Shown here one piece after another: positions 46,353-58,083 of a DNA stretch of 64,000 nt; position 1 is the first letter of the stretch, and every line of letters begins with the position of its first letter. Made by a program: the position numbers and the translations under genes. The stretch lies in NCBI RefSeq assembly GCF_001632365.1, contig NW_024468570.1, positions 62,001 through 126,000 on the forward strand, given 5' to 3'. The notes beneath the pieces are model-generated. The model had not been told where the DNA came from. It ran no database searches and was given only the letters and a program-made list of their open reading frames with translations. Origin of the DNA: Laetiporus sulphureus 93-53 (taxonomy: Eukaryota > Basidiomycota > Agaricomycetes > Polyporales > Laetiporaceae).

Positions 46353-48919
46353 TCATGACTTGCCCTCATCCTCATCTCCCAGATCTGACGAGGGCCCTGC
46401 ATCCGACACAGGCTGCCCGAAAGCCGCCCTCGACGCTTCGGCTGCCACGAACTCGTCGCACTCGGCGCGACTCTTCTCCATGTCCACGAAATACAGGAAT
46501 ATCGTACTGAACGTACCCCTGGACGAAACGCGTTCGGCTCAATCAACTTAGAAATTCTATTCATAATGAAATATGAGGGCTTACAGTGAAAATAAAAACA
46601 CGAACGGGTAGTTGTCGTTGTTGCCTGATGCTGTTATGATCGCGGACGAGACGAAAGGACCGATGAACGCAGACGTCTTGCCGATCTTATATAAGACGAT
46701 CAGTGGGAAGAACGCAGAAACGTGTAGCTCGGAAGACGTACCACAGAGAACAATGCGAAAAAGAGGAACCTGCGACACATTGTACTGCTTAGATATGGGT
46801 CAAACGAGCTTTAAAGCGGAACCCACATTTGCGGCAGCGGTGAAACCTCGCTGATCATTGTCTGACTATATGCGTACCACGGACAGACCATCAACCCATA
46901 GTATGCTTGGTAAAGCCTACATCCGTGCCATCAGCAGCGAACGAGTCTCTGAAGACTCAAAAATCTTGCCAAATTTCCCAGACATGCTTAAAACCGAACT
47001 TATCCGTATGGACCCCGATGAGACCCCAGATTGTCAGAACCTGTAGAGAATGATATAGACGAACACTCCGAGTGAAATATGCGCCATACGATGATCCAGC
47101 TGACGTTGAAAGAGAGCATCTAGCTTCAGAGTCAGTTTTCTTCCTGATCGATGTGCATCGACTCGGCTCGACTGACTGCTTTCGTAGATATCTTGAAGTA
47201 TTTCTGCACCACCCAGAACAGACTATGCACTCGTTAAGACAAGGTTGCGGAGAGGTTCTGAGACATACTATATGCCCAATGCCTGGGTCACAATACCGAC
47301 GATGAGAAGCAGAGTCAGTTGGAGTGTAGAGTAGGAGACAACGCTGGTGAGTTCATATAAGCGTTTACCCGCCCGCCCGCTTACCTCACAACTGACCTGT
47401 TCTGTAATGTCCCAATCACCGTGCTGGGAGCGTTTGAAAATCCATCAGCGTCCCTCGATAGTCTGTAGCACACTCACACTGTCGTGTTTAATACATCTCC
47501 CCTGCCACACTATCATGAAACACTGTCAATGGGCAGTGCCAGTAGAGACGCACATGAGAAAATAGAATATGAGATAGAGGAATGTCTGCTTGAGGCGCAT
47601 GCATTCCCGCAAAGCGACATATGTCTGTTTGAAGCCTATCGTCATCAAAGACGTGCTAGCAGGTAACGCCAAACCGGGTCGCCTTTGCTCAAGGAAGAAC
47701 CAAGGAAGAGCACAGAGTACTAGAAGGTGCCGGTGAATTCCGTACTTGTCAGGCGGAAGCTAGTGCGACCACGTACACCAGACACCGCCGGAGAATGCGA
47801 TGAGGACGCTGAATGCCTTCGTATTGTTCTCTGTACTCGCATCGACCTTGAGTCCCTCGATGATCCCGACCATGATCACCAGTATGATGATCTCGCCAAC
47901 GGAGCTGATGGTGAAGGAGATGTTTGACACGCGGTTCCGAGCGAGTGATACATAGTTGGAATGTTCCTCTAAGCTGATTGAAACTCAATCAAAATGTACG
48001 AGTGTCTATGAAGAGAAAAACCAACGTTTTTTTCACCGCGGGCAGCACTTTCAGCTGACGCCTGGACTTCCGGGAGGTCACCAGCTAAACCAGGGAAAGC
48101 GGCTGTCCAAAACGTGAGAGCACACTGTGGAGCATCAGCACATTGTCTCCGCAGAAGATATGATACACAGCAAACCTGATATGTAATCACTGAACACTGG
48201 TAAGCGCGTCACAGAATCAATTTTGGATGATAAACGTACAACCAAGAATGTATAACGCGACCGCGGCCTTCCATTGTGAGGGATCTTCGACACCTAGCCA
48301 GGCGAACGACACCGCGACTGCCAGGATTGTGAAGAAGATTGTGATATTGGGTCTGACGTGCCTTTGCGGATGTACATATCATCTAAGATGAATGGCAGTA
48401 CACACCTCCATTGTCCGTAGTCTGCCCAAGCACCAATAGACAGAAGGACCACCGCTTGCACAGCAAAGCTAATGCCGTTAGTTAGGAGTACGATCGAGTT
48501 GACTACGTTACGTCAGCTTGTGCTCTGCTTGTAATCGTTGATCTCACCGTTTCGAATGCGCCCCAGGAATGGCAAGACGCAGTCGCTGTCTGACGTGCAA
48601 GCCACTGTGTAAGGAGCATGATTCACATCATAGCCCGCCAGATAGAGCAGGTTCTGGAACTGTGATGGTCCGAAGTTGAATCCAGAAAGACCATTGTTGC
48701 CCTTATAGGCGCGGGATCAGCCAACATTGATTGAGTACGTGTCATTCATGCCGATTTACTCACGATATAATAGACGTAGAATGCCCAAAGTTCCAGGCGA
48801 GTGGTTGTACAACGCCGGCCATGCTTACTCCCTTGCCTGTGCTCAGGCTCGATGTCAGCCACAGAGGCGACGACTAACTCGAGGTCCTTCTCTATCGCAG
48901 GAGCAACCTCGGAAGACAT
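46353..48919 (-). CDS. ATG22: Atg22-type vacuolar amino-acid effluxer
   Basis: Atg22 proteins are 12-helix MFS-like transporters in the vacuolar membrane that return amino acids released by autophagy to the cytosol. The start at 48919 (MSSEVAPAIEKDLEL) is a short acidic cytosolic tail followed by RLELWAFYVYYI. Landmarks: GFNFGPSQFQNLLYLAGYD, CTSDSDCVLPFLGRIRN, LTFWTAAFPGLAGDLPEVQA, EIIILVIMVGIIEGLKVDAS-like loop with NNTKAFSVLIAFSGGVW, KTSAFIGPFVSSAIITASGN and a last helix STIFLYFVDMEKSRAECDEF. The tail ends EDEGKS at 46353. About a dozen short introns are needed; I placed only part of them. Three AGATAG motifs lie within 141 nt upstream. Confidence 0.88.
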
Positions 48920-48951
48920 GTTTCAGGAGGGGAGGACTTCCGCGTTCGGGG

Positions 48952-49060
48952 AGATAGCAAAACTCAGTCTTGATATACCAATAAGTACTCCATGTTGGCG
49001 CTGTGCCAGGCGCTGGACAAAGATAGCGGAAGCATATCAGAAGCGGGAATTTTTAGATAG
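48952..49060 (+). promoter_or_regulatory. Three GATA-type sites upstream of ATG22
   Basis: AGATAG occurs at 48952-48957, 49021-49026 and 49055-49060, i.e. 33 to 141 nt upstream of the ATG22 start. Each fits HGATAR. Single hits are common by chance; three in about 110 bp next to an autophagy gene is suggestive only. Confidence 0.4.
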
Positions 49061-49262
49061 AACCTAATCAGAGGTAAACAAGGTCCTGTGTCAAAGTGTG
49101 GGATCAAAAATGTTGAGTGTCCACCCTATTGGTGGCCGCACATTGTGTGGTGGTACCTTGGCCCGAGATTTGTCCACGTCCACACAGTTTGTGGCGACAA
49201 TAACAGACTAGACACACGTTGGCAGCAAGTATGAATGCCCAAAAACGTCCCGTGTATTACCT

Positions 49263-51426
49263 CTATTGAAGGGACACATTTTTATCATGAGCAACAAGCA
49301 GGGAAGCCAGCGTCGCCTCCGACTGTACAACCTATGACCGGAAACCTTTCAGACGTGTCAAGCAAGATTGCAACGCGTCACATACCTCCAATGCCTGCAG
49401 CACCTCCAGCCTCCTGCGCGCCGCTTCCAGCCAGTCCGTCAGTACTACCTTTGCGGATCCCCTAAGCTGGTTAAGCTCCCGTGTAGCACTGTCCAAATCC
49501 TTCTCATTCATGTAGTATTCTGCACGCGCCAGCACGCTGAGAACGTCCGAGCCAGGCACTAATCCATGTCGGCTGAACGTGAATGTGGAGATCAGATACG
49601 ACGCCAAATGCGAAAGCACGCCCGCATTCTGGTCAGGCACGAGCGCGACACTCGACACAGCGGGTGCAACGGATGAGCTGAACCACGTCGCAAGATCTGC
49701 AAATGGCTCCACGCCGACGTCTGGGACATCCGACGCGTCGAGCGACTCGAGCACGGATGACACGACTGGATCCTCGCGTGCGGCCGCGATGTGTCGCAAG
49801 ACACGCAGTTCCTCGCGGAATGGCTTACGCACAGGCGACTCGACGGAATTGTTCAGCGCACGGAGCGCGGACCACAGCGCGTGGATCCGGATGTTCTCGT
49901 CAAGATAAGCCGAGTTGTCGAGCGCAATTCGCTCGAGCCGCTTCAGGTTTGTCGCGAGCTCGTCCAGCTTGGCGAGGCGGCCGCCGCGCTCCTGCTCGAC
50001 GCGGACCTTGATGTCCCGAATCCAGCGGCGCTGTAGCTCGATGCCCTGTGCGATGACCTCCTCCTTCAGCCTGGAGGTGACGGGTCAGAACGTGCAAGCA
50101 TTCTCGAATGTCAGCCACGCACCTCTCGTTAATCAGCTCGCTCTGTGTCTGCAACTCCTTGTTAAGCTTCTCCCGATACGCCTGCACAAACTTGGCCTTC
50201 TCCTCGTCGAAGAACTTCTGAAAGTCATTCTCCTGGCTGTCAAGCTTGTCTTGCGCCTCCATCTCCAGCTCCAGCAACTTCACCGTATACTCCCGCGTCT
50301 TCTCGTCCAATCTCGCTTCCAGCTTTTGTCGTTCCTCCTCCTTCACTGCTTCGATGCGCGTCGCGAGCGACGTCAGGTCCACCTTGGCCGTGTCGAGGAT
50401 ATCGCGTGCCTTGTCCGCTGCGGTCGGGTTCTCGTTCAGGTACGATGCGAGATTATCGATAACCGACGCCAACTGAGCGATAACCGGTTCCGATGCGCTG
50501 AACTCGGATACAGCGGGTGCCACGAGCGGGAGCGGCTGCAGTGTCGACTCGACCTTGACAGACTCCGGGGTAGGCGCAGCCTTGCGTGGTGCAGGCCGAG
50601 AGAAGCCGGGCGGAGGCTCGAAACCGATGGGTAAAGGAACGTTGTACACATTTGCATTGAGCGCGCCCTCCTCCGCCTCGTCGGGCAGCGGCACAGACGG
50701 CTGTGCAGGCGTCGTCGTTGTCTCGGGCAAGTGTTCCGTCTGCTTTTCAGCAAGTGCCTCCTCTGCTTTGAGCACAAGCTCCTCGACACCCTCCGAGAAC
50801 TGGATTCCCTGATGCTTCGCGATGGCGGCCGCCTTGGCGCTCTTCTCAGCCGCCTCGCTTCGCTGCACGGTCGTCTTGAGCGTGTCTGCGACGCCCTTGA
50901 TACGCTCGCGCGACTCCTGCAGCCTCTTCTCAGCCGCCTCCTCGAGCTCGTGTGCCTTGTTCGTGACGACGTCCTTGGTGCGATCTACGGCCTCTTTTGC
51001 CTTGTCAAGTGCCGTCGGCGTGCTAACACCATCGCGCTCTCCAGTGATGAGTCCTGTGATGTATGTTACGGTGCTCCTCGCTGCGTCAAGGACTTGCTTG
51101 AGCGTCAATGTGTCCCAGTCGTGGTCCTCTCCGTACTGTACGACCGCGGCACCAAGAGGGACCTGTTGGACGAATACATCACGGTATGGCTGATAATGGT
51201 ACGCGACAAACGCGCTTCCGACATAGAACGTAGTTGTTGCCACGGTAGTGTAGAATACGAATCGACGAAATATCCTTTTCTTTTTCTTCGGTGCCTGGGC
51301 GGGAGCTTCAGTGGCATACTGGATAGTATTAGCAAGGAATTATTTGGATTAGGGTGCAGAACGTACGCGACGTGTAGCCCGCACTGTCCCTCTCCCCGAC
51401 CTGGAGACAGGTAGTGCACGGATCAT
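49263..51426 (-). CDS. MIC60: MICOS complex subunit Mic60 (mitofilin/Fcj1)
   Basis: Mic60 shapes crista junctions in the inner mitochondrial membrane. The start at 51426 gives a basic, Arg-rich import signal (MIRALPVSRSGRGTVRATRR). After an intron comes KKKKRIFRRF and a single membrane helix (FVFYTTVATTTFYVGSAFVA), then a long intermembrane-space region with strong coiled-coil character (for example AHELEEAAEKRLQESRERIK and KLLELEMEAQDKLDSQENDF). The conserved mitofilin C-terminal part includes RKPFREELRVLRHIAAARED, PVVSSVLESL and ARAEYYMNEKDLDSATRELN. The true end is a small last exon after LEVLQALE with the reading VVQSEATLASLLVAHDKN, stop at 49263; a stop reached without splicing (49332) would truncate the motif. 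About 660 residues, usual for fungi. An alternative 20-residue shift of start is unlikely. Confidence 0.93.
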
Positions 51427-52002
51427 CGTGCTCGCCGGTAGTTAAAGCGTTCGACACTGCCGCTGGCGTCGAGGAGCTCGTTTCGGACAACAACGGGAAC
51501 GTGATTGAGTTTAATGCGAGTTATCTGATAAGATAAAGCCGTATAGTATAGAAAACTCGTTCAGATAAAATCCATCAAACAATCCCCGCTGCACATTTTT
51601 GCCACTCTTTGCTCTCCGATACAGCAGGCTTTCGCCTTCCGCTCAAGTCGTCTTAGCGTCGGATGATCCTTTCGATTTGTCATGGACCCCACTCCCTCAC
51701 CGCTGCAGCCTTATACATCCCGTCGTTAGCGTGTTTCATGACTCAGGCTCACCGTGACTCATGGCTGCAGTAACCTATCTCCGCCAGGGGTGCTTTGTTT
51801 TGGAGAAGATCCGGCATGTGCCTCTTGAAAAATCTATATATGAAAAACCATGGATGTTGACCTTTGCGTCCTGCTCTCCTTCCCCATAGCTGTCGTTGCA
51901 GTGACGAGTCGCCCTTCCCCTTCGACTGATTGTTCCCTTCTCTCAGCACTACGGCAATCGAACAAGTTCACATACAAACACCAGGTCTATCCAGTCTCCT
52001 CA
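51427..52002. promoter_or_regulatory. Divergent promoter, MIC60 / MFS transporter
   Basis: 576 bp between two divergent starts. TTATCTGATAAGATAA at 51521-51536 contains facing GATA motifs about 95 nt from the MIC60 start. TATATA at 51835-51840 lies about 163 nt before the MFS ATG and is its probable TATA box. Confidence 0.5.
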
Positions 52003-54247
52003 ATGTCCTTCCAACCGTCTGAATCTTTGACCGTCGATGCAGAGAAACAAGAGCTTCCACCCGATGCATCTACTAATAAATCTGAACAAGCGCTCAGCAT
52101 CCCTCCTGCGGACGCGGAACGCGAGGAGGTTTCTGATTTATACGAGGTCATCTTAGATCTCGACCAGAGCCCGAAGCATCTGTCTACTCCGAGAAAATGG
52201 ACCATCCTTCTCACGATCAGTATGGGTGCTTTGTGTGCCACCTTTGCATCCTCAGCGGTCAGTAGATTTGTTGCATGACACGTCACGGACCGCGACTTAT
52301 ACTGGCATGTAAATAGGCAGCCTTCACCGAGGCTGGGCTTGCTAGAGATTTGCATACCGTCCACGAGGTCACGATTCTAGGTGTCAGTCTGTTTGTGGAA
52401 GGCCTAGGTACGTAGTTCACGCCACCAACGTAACGTCGCTCTCAGGCAATTGGTTTCAATAGGCTTTGGGCCCTTACTTGTGGGGCCTCTATCCGAGGTT
52501 TATGGCCGGAATCACATCTACTGCGTTTCCTATTTCTTGTTCTGGGTCTTCACGTGGCCCGTGGCCTTCCCGCCTAACATTGGTATATTTTGACGCGTTG
52601 ATCGCTAACATAACGCGGACTTGCTCACCGTTTCATTCAAACAGCAACCTATCTCGTATTTCGCTTCATAACCGGATTTTGCGGTTCGGCGTTCCTCAGC
52701 GTGGCCGGTGGCAGTGTCAGTGATATGTTTGTCAATGAGAAGGTCGCAACGTAGGCAAGATTGCATGTTTCGAGGTCCAGTCCTTGATTGTTCTGCAGTC
52801 CCATGGCAGTTTACACTTTGTCTCCATTCCTCGGCCCAGTGATCGGTCCTCTAGTATCTGGGTAGGATTTCACTGCGTTGTGATGACTGGCACCTCGTTG
52901 ATGGTCGTCTCGCAACTTATTAGGTTTATCTGTCAAGTAAGTACATACGTTGTTTTTGTTACCTTCCCAAGTAACCTTGCTCTGATATGACAGAACGTTG
53001 ACTGGCGATGGACATATCGAGTGCTGCTCATCTGGCAATTTGTGGTCCTCCTTATGCTGATTCTGGTGTGTTCTCTGTCATTTCCATCCAACACGACACA
53101 AATCGCCCTTCTAGCTCGTACCGGAAACGTACGAACCGGTCCTGGTGAAGAGGAAGGCTGCACGGTAAGTTTAGTGCACGCGTGGTTTCCACAAATTCTG
53201 TCACACTCACGCGCGTGGCCAGCGTGCGCAAGGAGACCGGCGATGAGAAATACTGGGCACCCCTCGACCGCCGTGAGCGAAGCCTGTTCCACGCCATTTT
53301 GTTTAACTGTTACACTCCTTTCGGTGGGTCATCTGTCACAGGCCGTTAGTGTGGATGTTTCCTTACATACCATGCAGAGCTCCTCCTGTACGATCGTATG
53401 GCGCTATCGCTTAACGTATGGTATGTACCCTCCATGTGAAAGGCGACAAAAAACGAACGTTCGACCGTTATGCAGGACCGCGCTTCTCCTAGGCATCCTA
53501 TATCTGGCATTCCAAGCATTCCCTATCATCTTCGAAGACATCCACGGATTCAACTACCAAGAGACGGGCCTAGCATTTCTCGGAATCGGCATTGGCATGG
53601 TGGCTGCGTTGGCTTCACAACCGCTTTGGAACCGGTCAGTCCGCGCTCGGCACGTTTCATGTATTCACCGCTCACTGGGATCTTTCCGTTAGTTATAACC
53701 GCAGAATGCGAGAGAAATATGACGGCAACCCGCCCCCAGAGACGCGTCTCGTTATCGGACAAGTCGGCGGAATACTCGCCCCAATAGGTACCTACCCTCA
53801 ATTTCGTCAACCGTACCTCTGCTTGACTTCCTCCATCAGGCCTATTCTGGCTCGCGTTTACAACCTACCGCGGCGTACCTTGGATTGTTCCCATTATCGC
53901 CTCCGTTCCGTTCGGTGCCGGGATTTATTTCATCTTCACGTCCGTCTTCACGTACCTGGTCATTGCCTACCGTCCCATCGCCGCGTCCGCGATGGCCAGC
54001 AATAGCGCCTTGCGCTCGGCATTTGCTGCTGCATTCCCGCTTTTCGCAGGCGCGATGTACGATCGGCTAGGTGCTGTCGGAGCCACTGCCCTCTTGGCAG
54101 GTCTGACGACCCTCATGGCGCCGCTTCCGTAAGTTTGACAGACATTGAGCGAGCGACCACATTAATCACACAAGTTTGTTCAGATTCATCTATTACAAGA
54201 TCGGCGCCAGGTTGAGGGAGAAGTCCCGCTTTGCCGCGAAGCCTTGA
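52003..54247 (+). CDS. MFS drug:H+ antiporter (DHA1-like)
   Basis: A 12-helix major-facilitator exporter of the plasma membrane; relatives carry polyamines, azoles or other small toxic compounds outward. The start at 52003 (MSFQPSESLTVDAEKQELP) gives an 80-residue acidic cytosolic tail before the first helix (KWTILLTISMGALCATFASS). Motif A of the family is seen as VGPLSEVYGRNHIYCVSYF, followed by FRFITGFCGSAFLSVAGGSV with the usual acidic/serine pattern and LSPFLGPVIGPLVSG (antiporter motif C type). The large cytosolic loop has LVKRKAARLRKETGDEKYWA, the second half FQAFPIIFEDIHGFNYQETG, and the end IYYKIGARLREKSRFAAKP. At least nine short introns. No biosynthetic cluster surrounds it, so its substrate is open. 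Confidence 0.88.
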
Positions 54248-55139
54248 ACCCTGTCTCAGGCTGTCTGTGGCTTTCAGTATCTGCTCACCTACAGCACATA
54301 TTTCATGCTACAACCTAGATGACATCCTCCATAATACTTCATGCTGCGATCCGCATGACGTCCTTCTCTATACGTCCTGCCATGATTTAGATGTGATTAT
54401 AGTACCTGTATTTCTTAGTTCCTACGCAAGACAAAGCAAGACGTCGGGAAGCTTACCCATACTATGTTTTACATATACGTCTGTGGCCTACATCGTGTCG
54501 GATGCAATGCCGAAGACGTCTTGCGGAACTCTGAACACCGTGACCGAGATCATGTTAGGACTTACAGGCTAACAGCCAGATCTGCCACCAGCTCCCCCCA
54601 TGTGCATTTTTAACGCTTGCATTCTGTAAACCGCCTTAAGTGCCGTCGCTCTAAGGTTGTCCAAGAGCGGCTGATGATAAGTTGAAATGAGCATGCTACG
54701 GCATGACGATCGAATGTTTGGCTAATGCAAGTGCGACGAGGCAAAGTGGAAGCTGGTGAATGGCTATATGCGCCTTGGCAGTTCAAAATGAAGCGGCACT
54801 TCGCGTCGAGCCACGCAGCCACGCGAACAACACGCGAGTGGACGCGGTCACGGGACCGCGTAAATGGCAACGCGACACGGCCCACGCGAGCCCGCGCTCG
54901 TTGGCCACTTCTGAGGTTCAAACATCGAATTTGCGGCACATGTTGTGGCTGGTATGATAACGCAGGCGGAGGCTCATAATAATGTTCCTGAAGATAGAGA
55001 AGGGCCATATAGCGATAAACACAAAACAGATCTACGTAAAATCCCGTACAACGCCGTGGGTGACATCCAGATTGACAGCCCACGCACGTCAAGCCCCGAC
55101 CACAGACCCTCTCGACATACGCCCCGTGCTAATCGCAGA
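54248..55139. other. Convergent intergenic region with ACGCG cluster
   Basis: The MFS gene and the carrier gene end facing this 0.9 kb. No supported gene. Between 54802 and 54888 there are seven ACGCG/CGCGT motifs, including a perfect 8-bp inverted repeat with a 4-bp spacer (ACGCGGTC/GACCGCGT, 54842-54861). A 160-codon minus-strand frame crosses it but has no motif. Confidence 0.5.
54842..54861. repeat. Inverted repeat ACGCGGTC-N4-GACCGCGT
   Basis: Perfect 8-bp arms separated by ACGG. Each arm contains the core ACGCG of the MluI cell-cycle box bound by MBF-type factors in yeasts. It sits in a cluster of further ACGCG motifs. Confidence 0.7.
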
Positions 55140-57226
55140 CTACAGCTTCGGTTGGCGCAACTTCCAGAACAGAACCATAATCGCGAGCGCCCAGTGCTCG
55201 AACTGGTCCTTCGACATGAACAGCAACGCTTGAGATATGACCGCCTTAGTGATCTGCGCGCCCATTCCCTGCGTTTCACACATTGAATCAGTCATACACG
55301 GGAGAGCAGTGCGACCAACAGACCTGATACCACCCGAGGAAACCCCGCTTGCGCCACACCCTCGCAAGGATGTCGAGGGCGCCGACGTGCTTGCTGTGTG
55401 CATGGTGATATGCATGCTTGGGCGGTAACGGCTGGTGCTCCACCACGGCTTCCTCGATATCAGCAGAACGCGCCTGGATGCGAACTTTCGCCATGATATA
55501 CGGATACGTCACCTACAATATTGTGGGGAAGTTAAATATACATCCTTATAGGTGAACGGAAAACACTTACAACGGTCGCAAGCGTCTTGCTCAGCGCCCC
55601 GATGAAGAACGTCGTCCACGGACTCAGCTTTGCATGGCGGCTGGTTGCCCCAGTTGCCTTCTCCTGCGCAAGGAGCAGCACGCCCTTCGCGCGCTCATAC
55701 ACACCATATGTGATGGCAGGATTGACCGTGAGCACCAGACCAGGCTTGATGCCCAGCCACAGACCACCCACTCCCTCCTCTTCGATGATCTCGCTCGCGA
55801 TGCCGAAGAACGAGTCGTCGTATTCGTCCTCCTTGCCTTCGGCCTTCTCGACATCCTTTGCGTTGCCATTACCCTCGACTGATGCGGACAGGGGGCTCGC
55901 CGGGCGCAACTTGCGCGGCCGGTCGAGCGAACGGCCGATTTGCTGACGGGTCGCGATGACGGCGACGGGGATGGTGAATATTTGCGCGAGCGCGCCGGCG
56001 ATGGCACCCATGGTGAGTTCGGCGGCTGTTGAGAGTGCGGGAGTCTTGGAACTCGCTGGTAAGCGGGCAGAAAGTCGCTTGATGTAGTTTGTACGGACGA
56101 AAGAGTAAAACAAGAAGTAGGCATATTCTGAGATGAGAACAGGTCAGTCAGGAACGCTGCACAGGCCGAATCAAATCGGACATGAAACTGTTCCGAGCTG
56201 CCGCTAACTGCTAACACCACGTTCCACATGAGCAAGTGGAGCAAAGATGATGAATACTGTCCAAGTTGCCTACAGGCCGCCACGAAACCACGCAAACGAA
56301 ATATGTGATATGTATGACCGACGTTTGTTCTCAGCGGAGAACCATGCGGGTCGTACGACCAACAGTGAACGCATATCCGCTCTTCCGGACGTGAAGAAAT
56401 AGCTGCGGCATTCCACAACGGTCATGGCAGCCCGGTCGGCACAGTGGATGTTGTTAGCTGATAGCGGAGTTCAAGGAGTGACCACGCTATGCTCGACAGC
56501 CAGCAGGTTCCCGCGTGTGTGGAATGGATGTCGAAGTGCGGTGTGAGACCACTTGCGACGCCCGAAGGACACGGCGTGCGCGGCAGTTTATTCAAGGCTT
56601 CAGCGCCCCATCAACACCCCATACACCGGGCACCTTGCGATTTATGGCAAATGCGACCCAAGCTGGGCTGTTACTATTGAACCACTCCGACGAAGCGTGC
56701 AGGCATGAAATATGGCGTAATTCAAATCCAGCGAGTCACAGCGTTGCGACCGACTGGGACCCGAAATCTTGATTGAAGCTTTCCAGGAGCACCGTCATCA
56801 GACGTCAAATCGTCTCGGGTGCCCAGGTCGACTTCGACATTGAAGAGATAAGTAGATAAATGGCATACGCACGCATGGAGAATGTATTGATCATGGTTGC
56901 TGCGAATCCTCTGTAGTATCCTGCGATGCCCTCCTCCTTCAGGATGCCCATCAGGATCGAGATGATGCCTAGCTTCTTCTTGTTATCTTTATCGACCGTT
57001 GCGGCTTGAATGCGTGTTTTGACACTGTGACCCAATGTCCATCAATGCTTTCCTGGAGGGCTAGAATGGACGTACATATCTAGGGGGTATACCACGCTAC
57101 GGATGGTCAACTACGTGCATCTCGGCGACATACCACTGCCACGCACGCGGTACTGAAGCAGCCACCCAGAGCACCAGCAAGTGCGTAACCAAACGGTGTG
57201 AGCTGCGTTGGCTTTGATGAAGACAT
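55140..57226 (-). CDS. ANT1: Peroxisomal adenine-nucleotide carrier (Ant1/PMP47/SLC25A17-like)
   Basis: A mitochondrial-carrier-family protein that, in this subgroup, imports ATP into peroxisomes for fatty-acid activation. The start at 57226 is MSSSKPTQLTPFGYALAGAL. Repeat 1 has the full signature VVYPLDIVKTRIQ, part of it in a 21-nt exon (57096-57076). Repeat 2 begins AELTMGAIAGALAQIFTIPV and repeat 3 begins LSPWTTFFIGALSKTLATVV then TYPYIMAKVRIQ; repeats 2 and 3 lack the acidic residue of P-x-D/E-x-x-K/R, which is usual for the peroxisomal branch. GILKEEGIAGYYRGF and IIEEEGVGGLWLGIKPGLV are the typical inter-helix blocks. A charged insertion (NAKDVEKAEGKEDEYDD) lies in repeat 2. Intron 56872-56129 is 744 bp, far longer than the others. 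Confidence 0.87.
56129..56872 (-). other. Long intron (744 bp) in the carrier gene
   Basis: The donor GTGCGT after ATG-C and the acceptor TCTCAG restore SMQYAYFLFYSFVR, a conserved carrier block, so the interval is an intron. It contains no recognisable coding sequence or terminal repeats. Confidence 0.7.
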
Positions 57227-58083
57227 TGGTCCTGTGGGGTATTATGGCGACTAGTGGCTGTCGTGGACGAAAGGTACCAATGTGTGGCTCTGCTGTGAAT
57301 GTACGACGGTAATGCAACACAATCGGTGCTCGTTCGGGTCGTTCAGTCAGTCAGGCCAAGGTTTCTGTCCACCAGGAGGTCGTGGTCGAGGATGAAGAGG
57401 AGCGGTGTGCTCTACCCCAGGTTATCCCCACATTGACATATGTGCGTCGGCGAGCACGGGGTAGGCTGGACCGGATGATCCCCACACACGTGATATCAGC
57501 TAAGCGCGTCCTAGTATCTGCGACGCATCATTCGCTCACGGGCATGGCTGACGCCGGTAGGCTCCTGAGCCACTCTCCTTTCCAACGAACACGCGACCTC
57601 CGACGGCAGCGCATCGCTCTCTAAATAATTCATCTGTGCTGGGCTATACGAGCGTGGTTCACCATGCATGCAAACAGTACCGAGGATTGAATATTAATCA
57701 ACGATGCGATGCAGGTATGATTTCCGACGCGGTGTGGCAATCCACAAATCACGCTTGCGAGAGATTCAGAAGTCATCGCCGCATCAGAAGTTTTGGAAGC
57801 AGCGAAATGTTCCCCGGATTACGCAATATCCTACATGAAGACTTCCGGCACGCGACACCGATACCGAAGTTGCCGGCGAACACAGATAGGAATGGAAGTT
57901 TCCGAACTAAAAGCGAATACAAGCACCAAAGAAGATCGACGTATATAGGTGTAAGTATTGAAGAATCTTGCATATATTTCACGTTAAGAGATTCCTCCCA
58001 TGCCTCCGTGATGGAGGAACCTGCAAAGGAAGCGATATGATCCGTTCTAACGTCCACAATCAATCACATCACGGTACGCGGTC
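57227..58083. other. Intergenic region, nothing certain
   Basis: 5' flank of the carrier gene and 3' flank of the arrestin-like gene. A 134-codon plus-strand frame (57636-58040) has no motif and no splice partners; I do not support it as a gene. Confidence 0.4.

Noticed and set aside
49332..49400. MIC60 stop at 49332
   Set aside because: Reading straight through ends the protein in a non-conserved tail; splicing at GTATGT after LQALE to GTTGTACAG restores the expected C-terminal block ending at 49263.
49915..50634. 239-codon plus-strand frame
   Set aside because: Antisense of the MIC60 coiled-coil exon; Leu-rich because of Glu/Lys codons on the other strand.
55624..56418. 264-codon minus-strand frame overlapping the carrier gene
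   Set aside because: Out of frame with the carrier exons and running through the 744-bp intron; only the frame giving carrier repeats is conserved.
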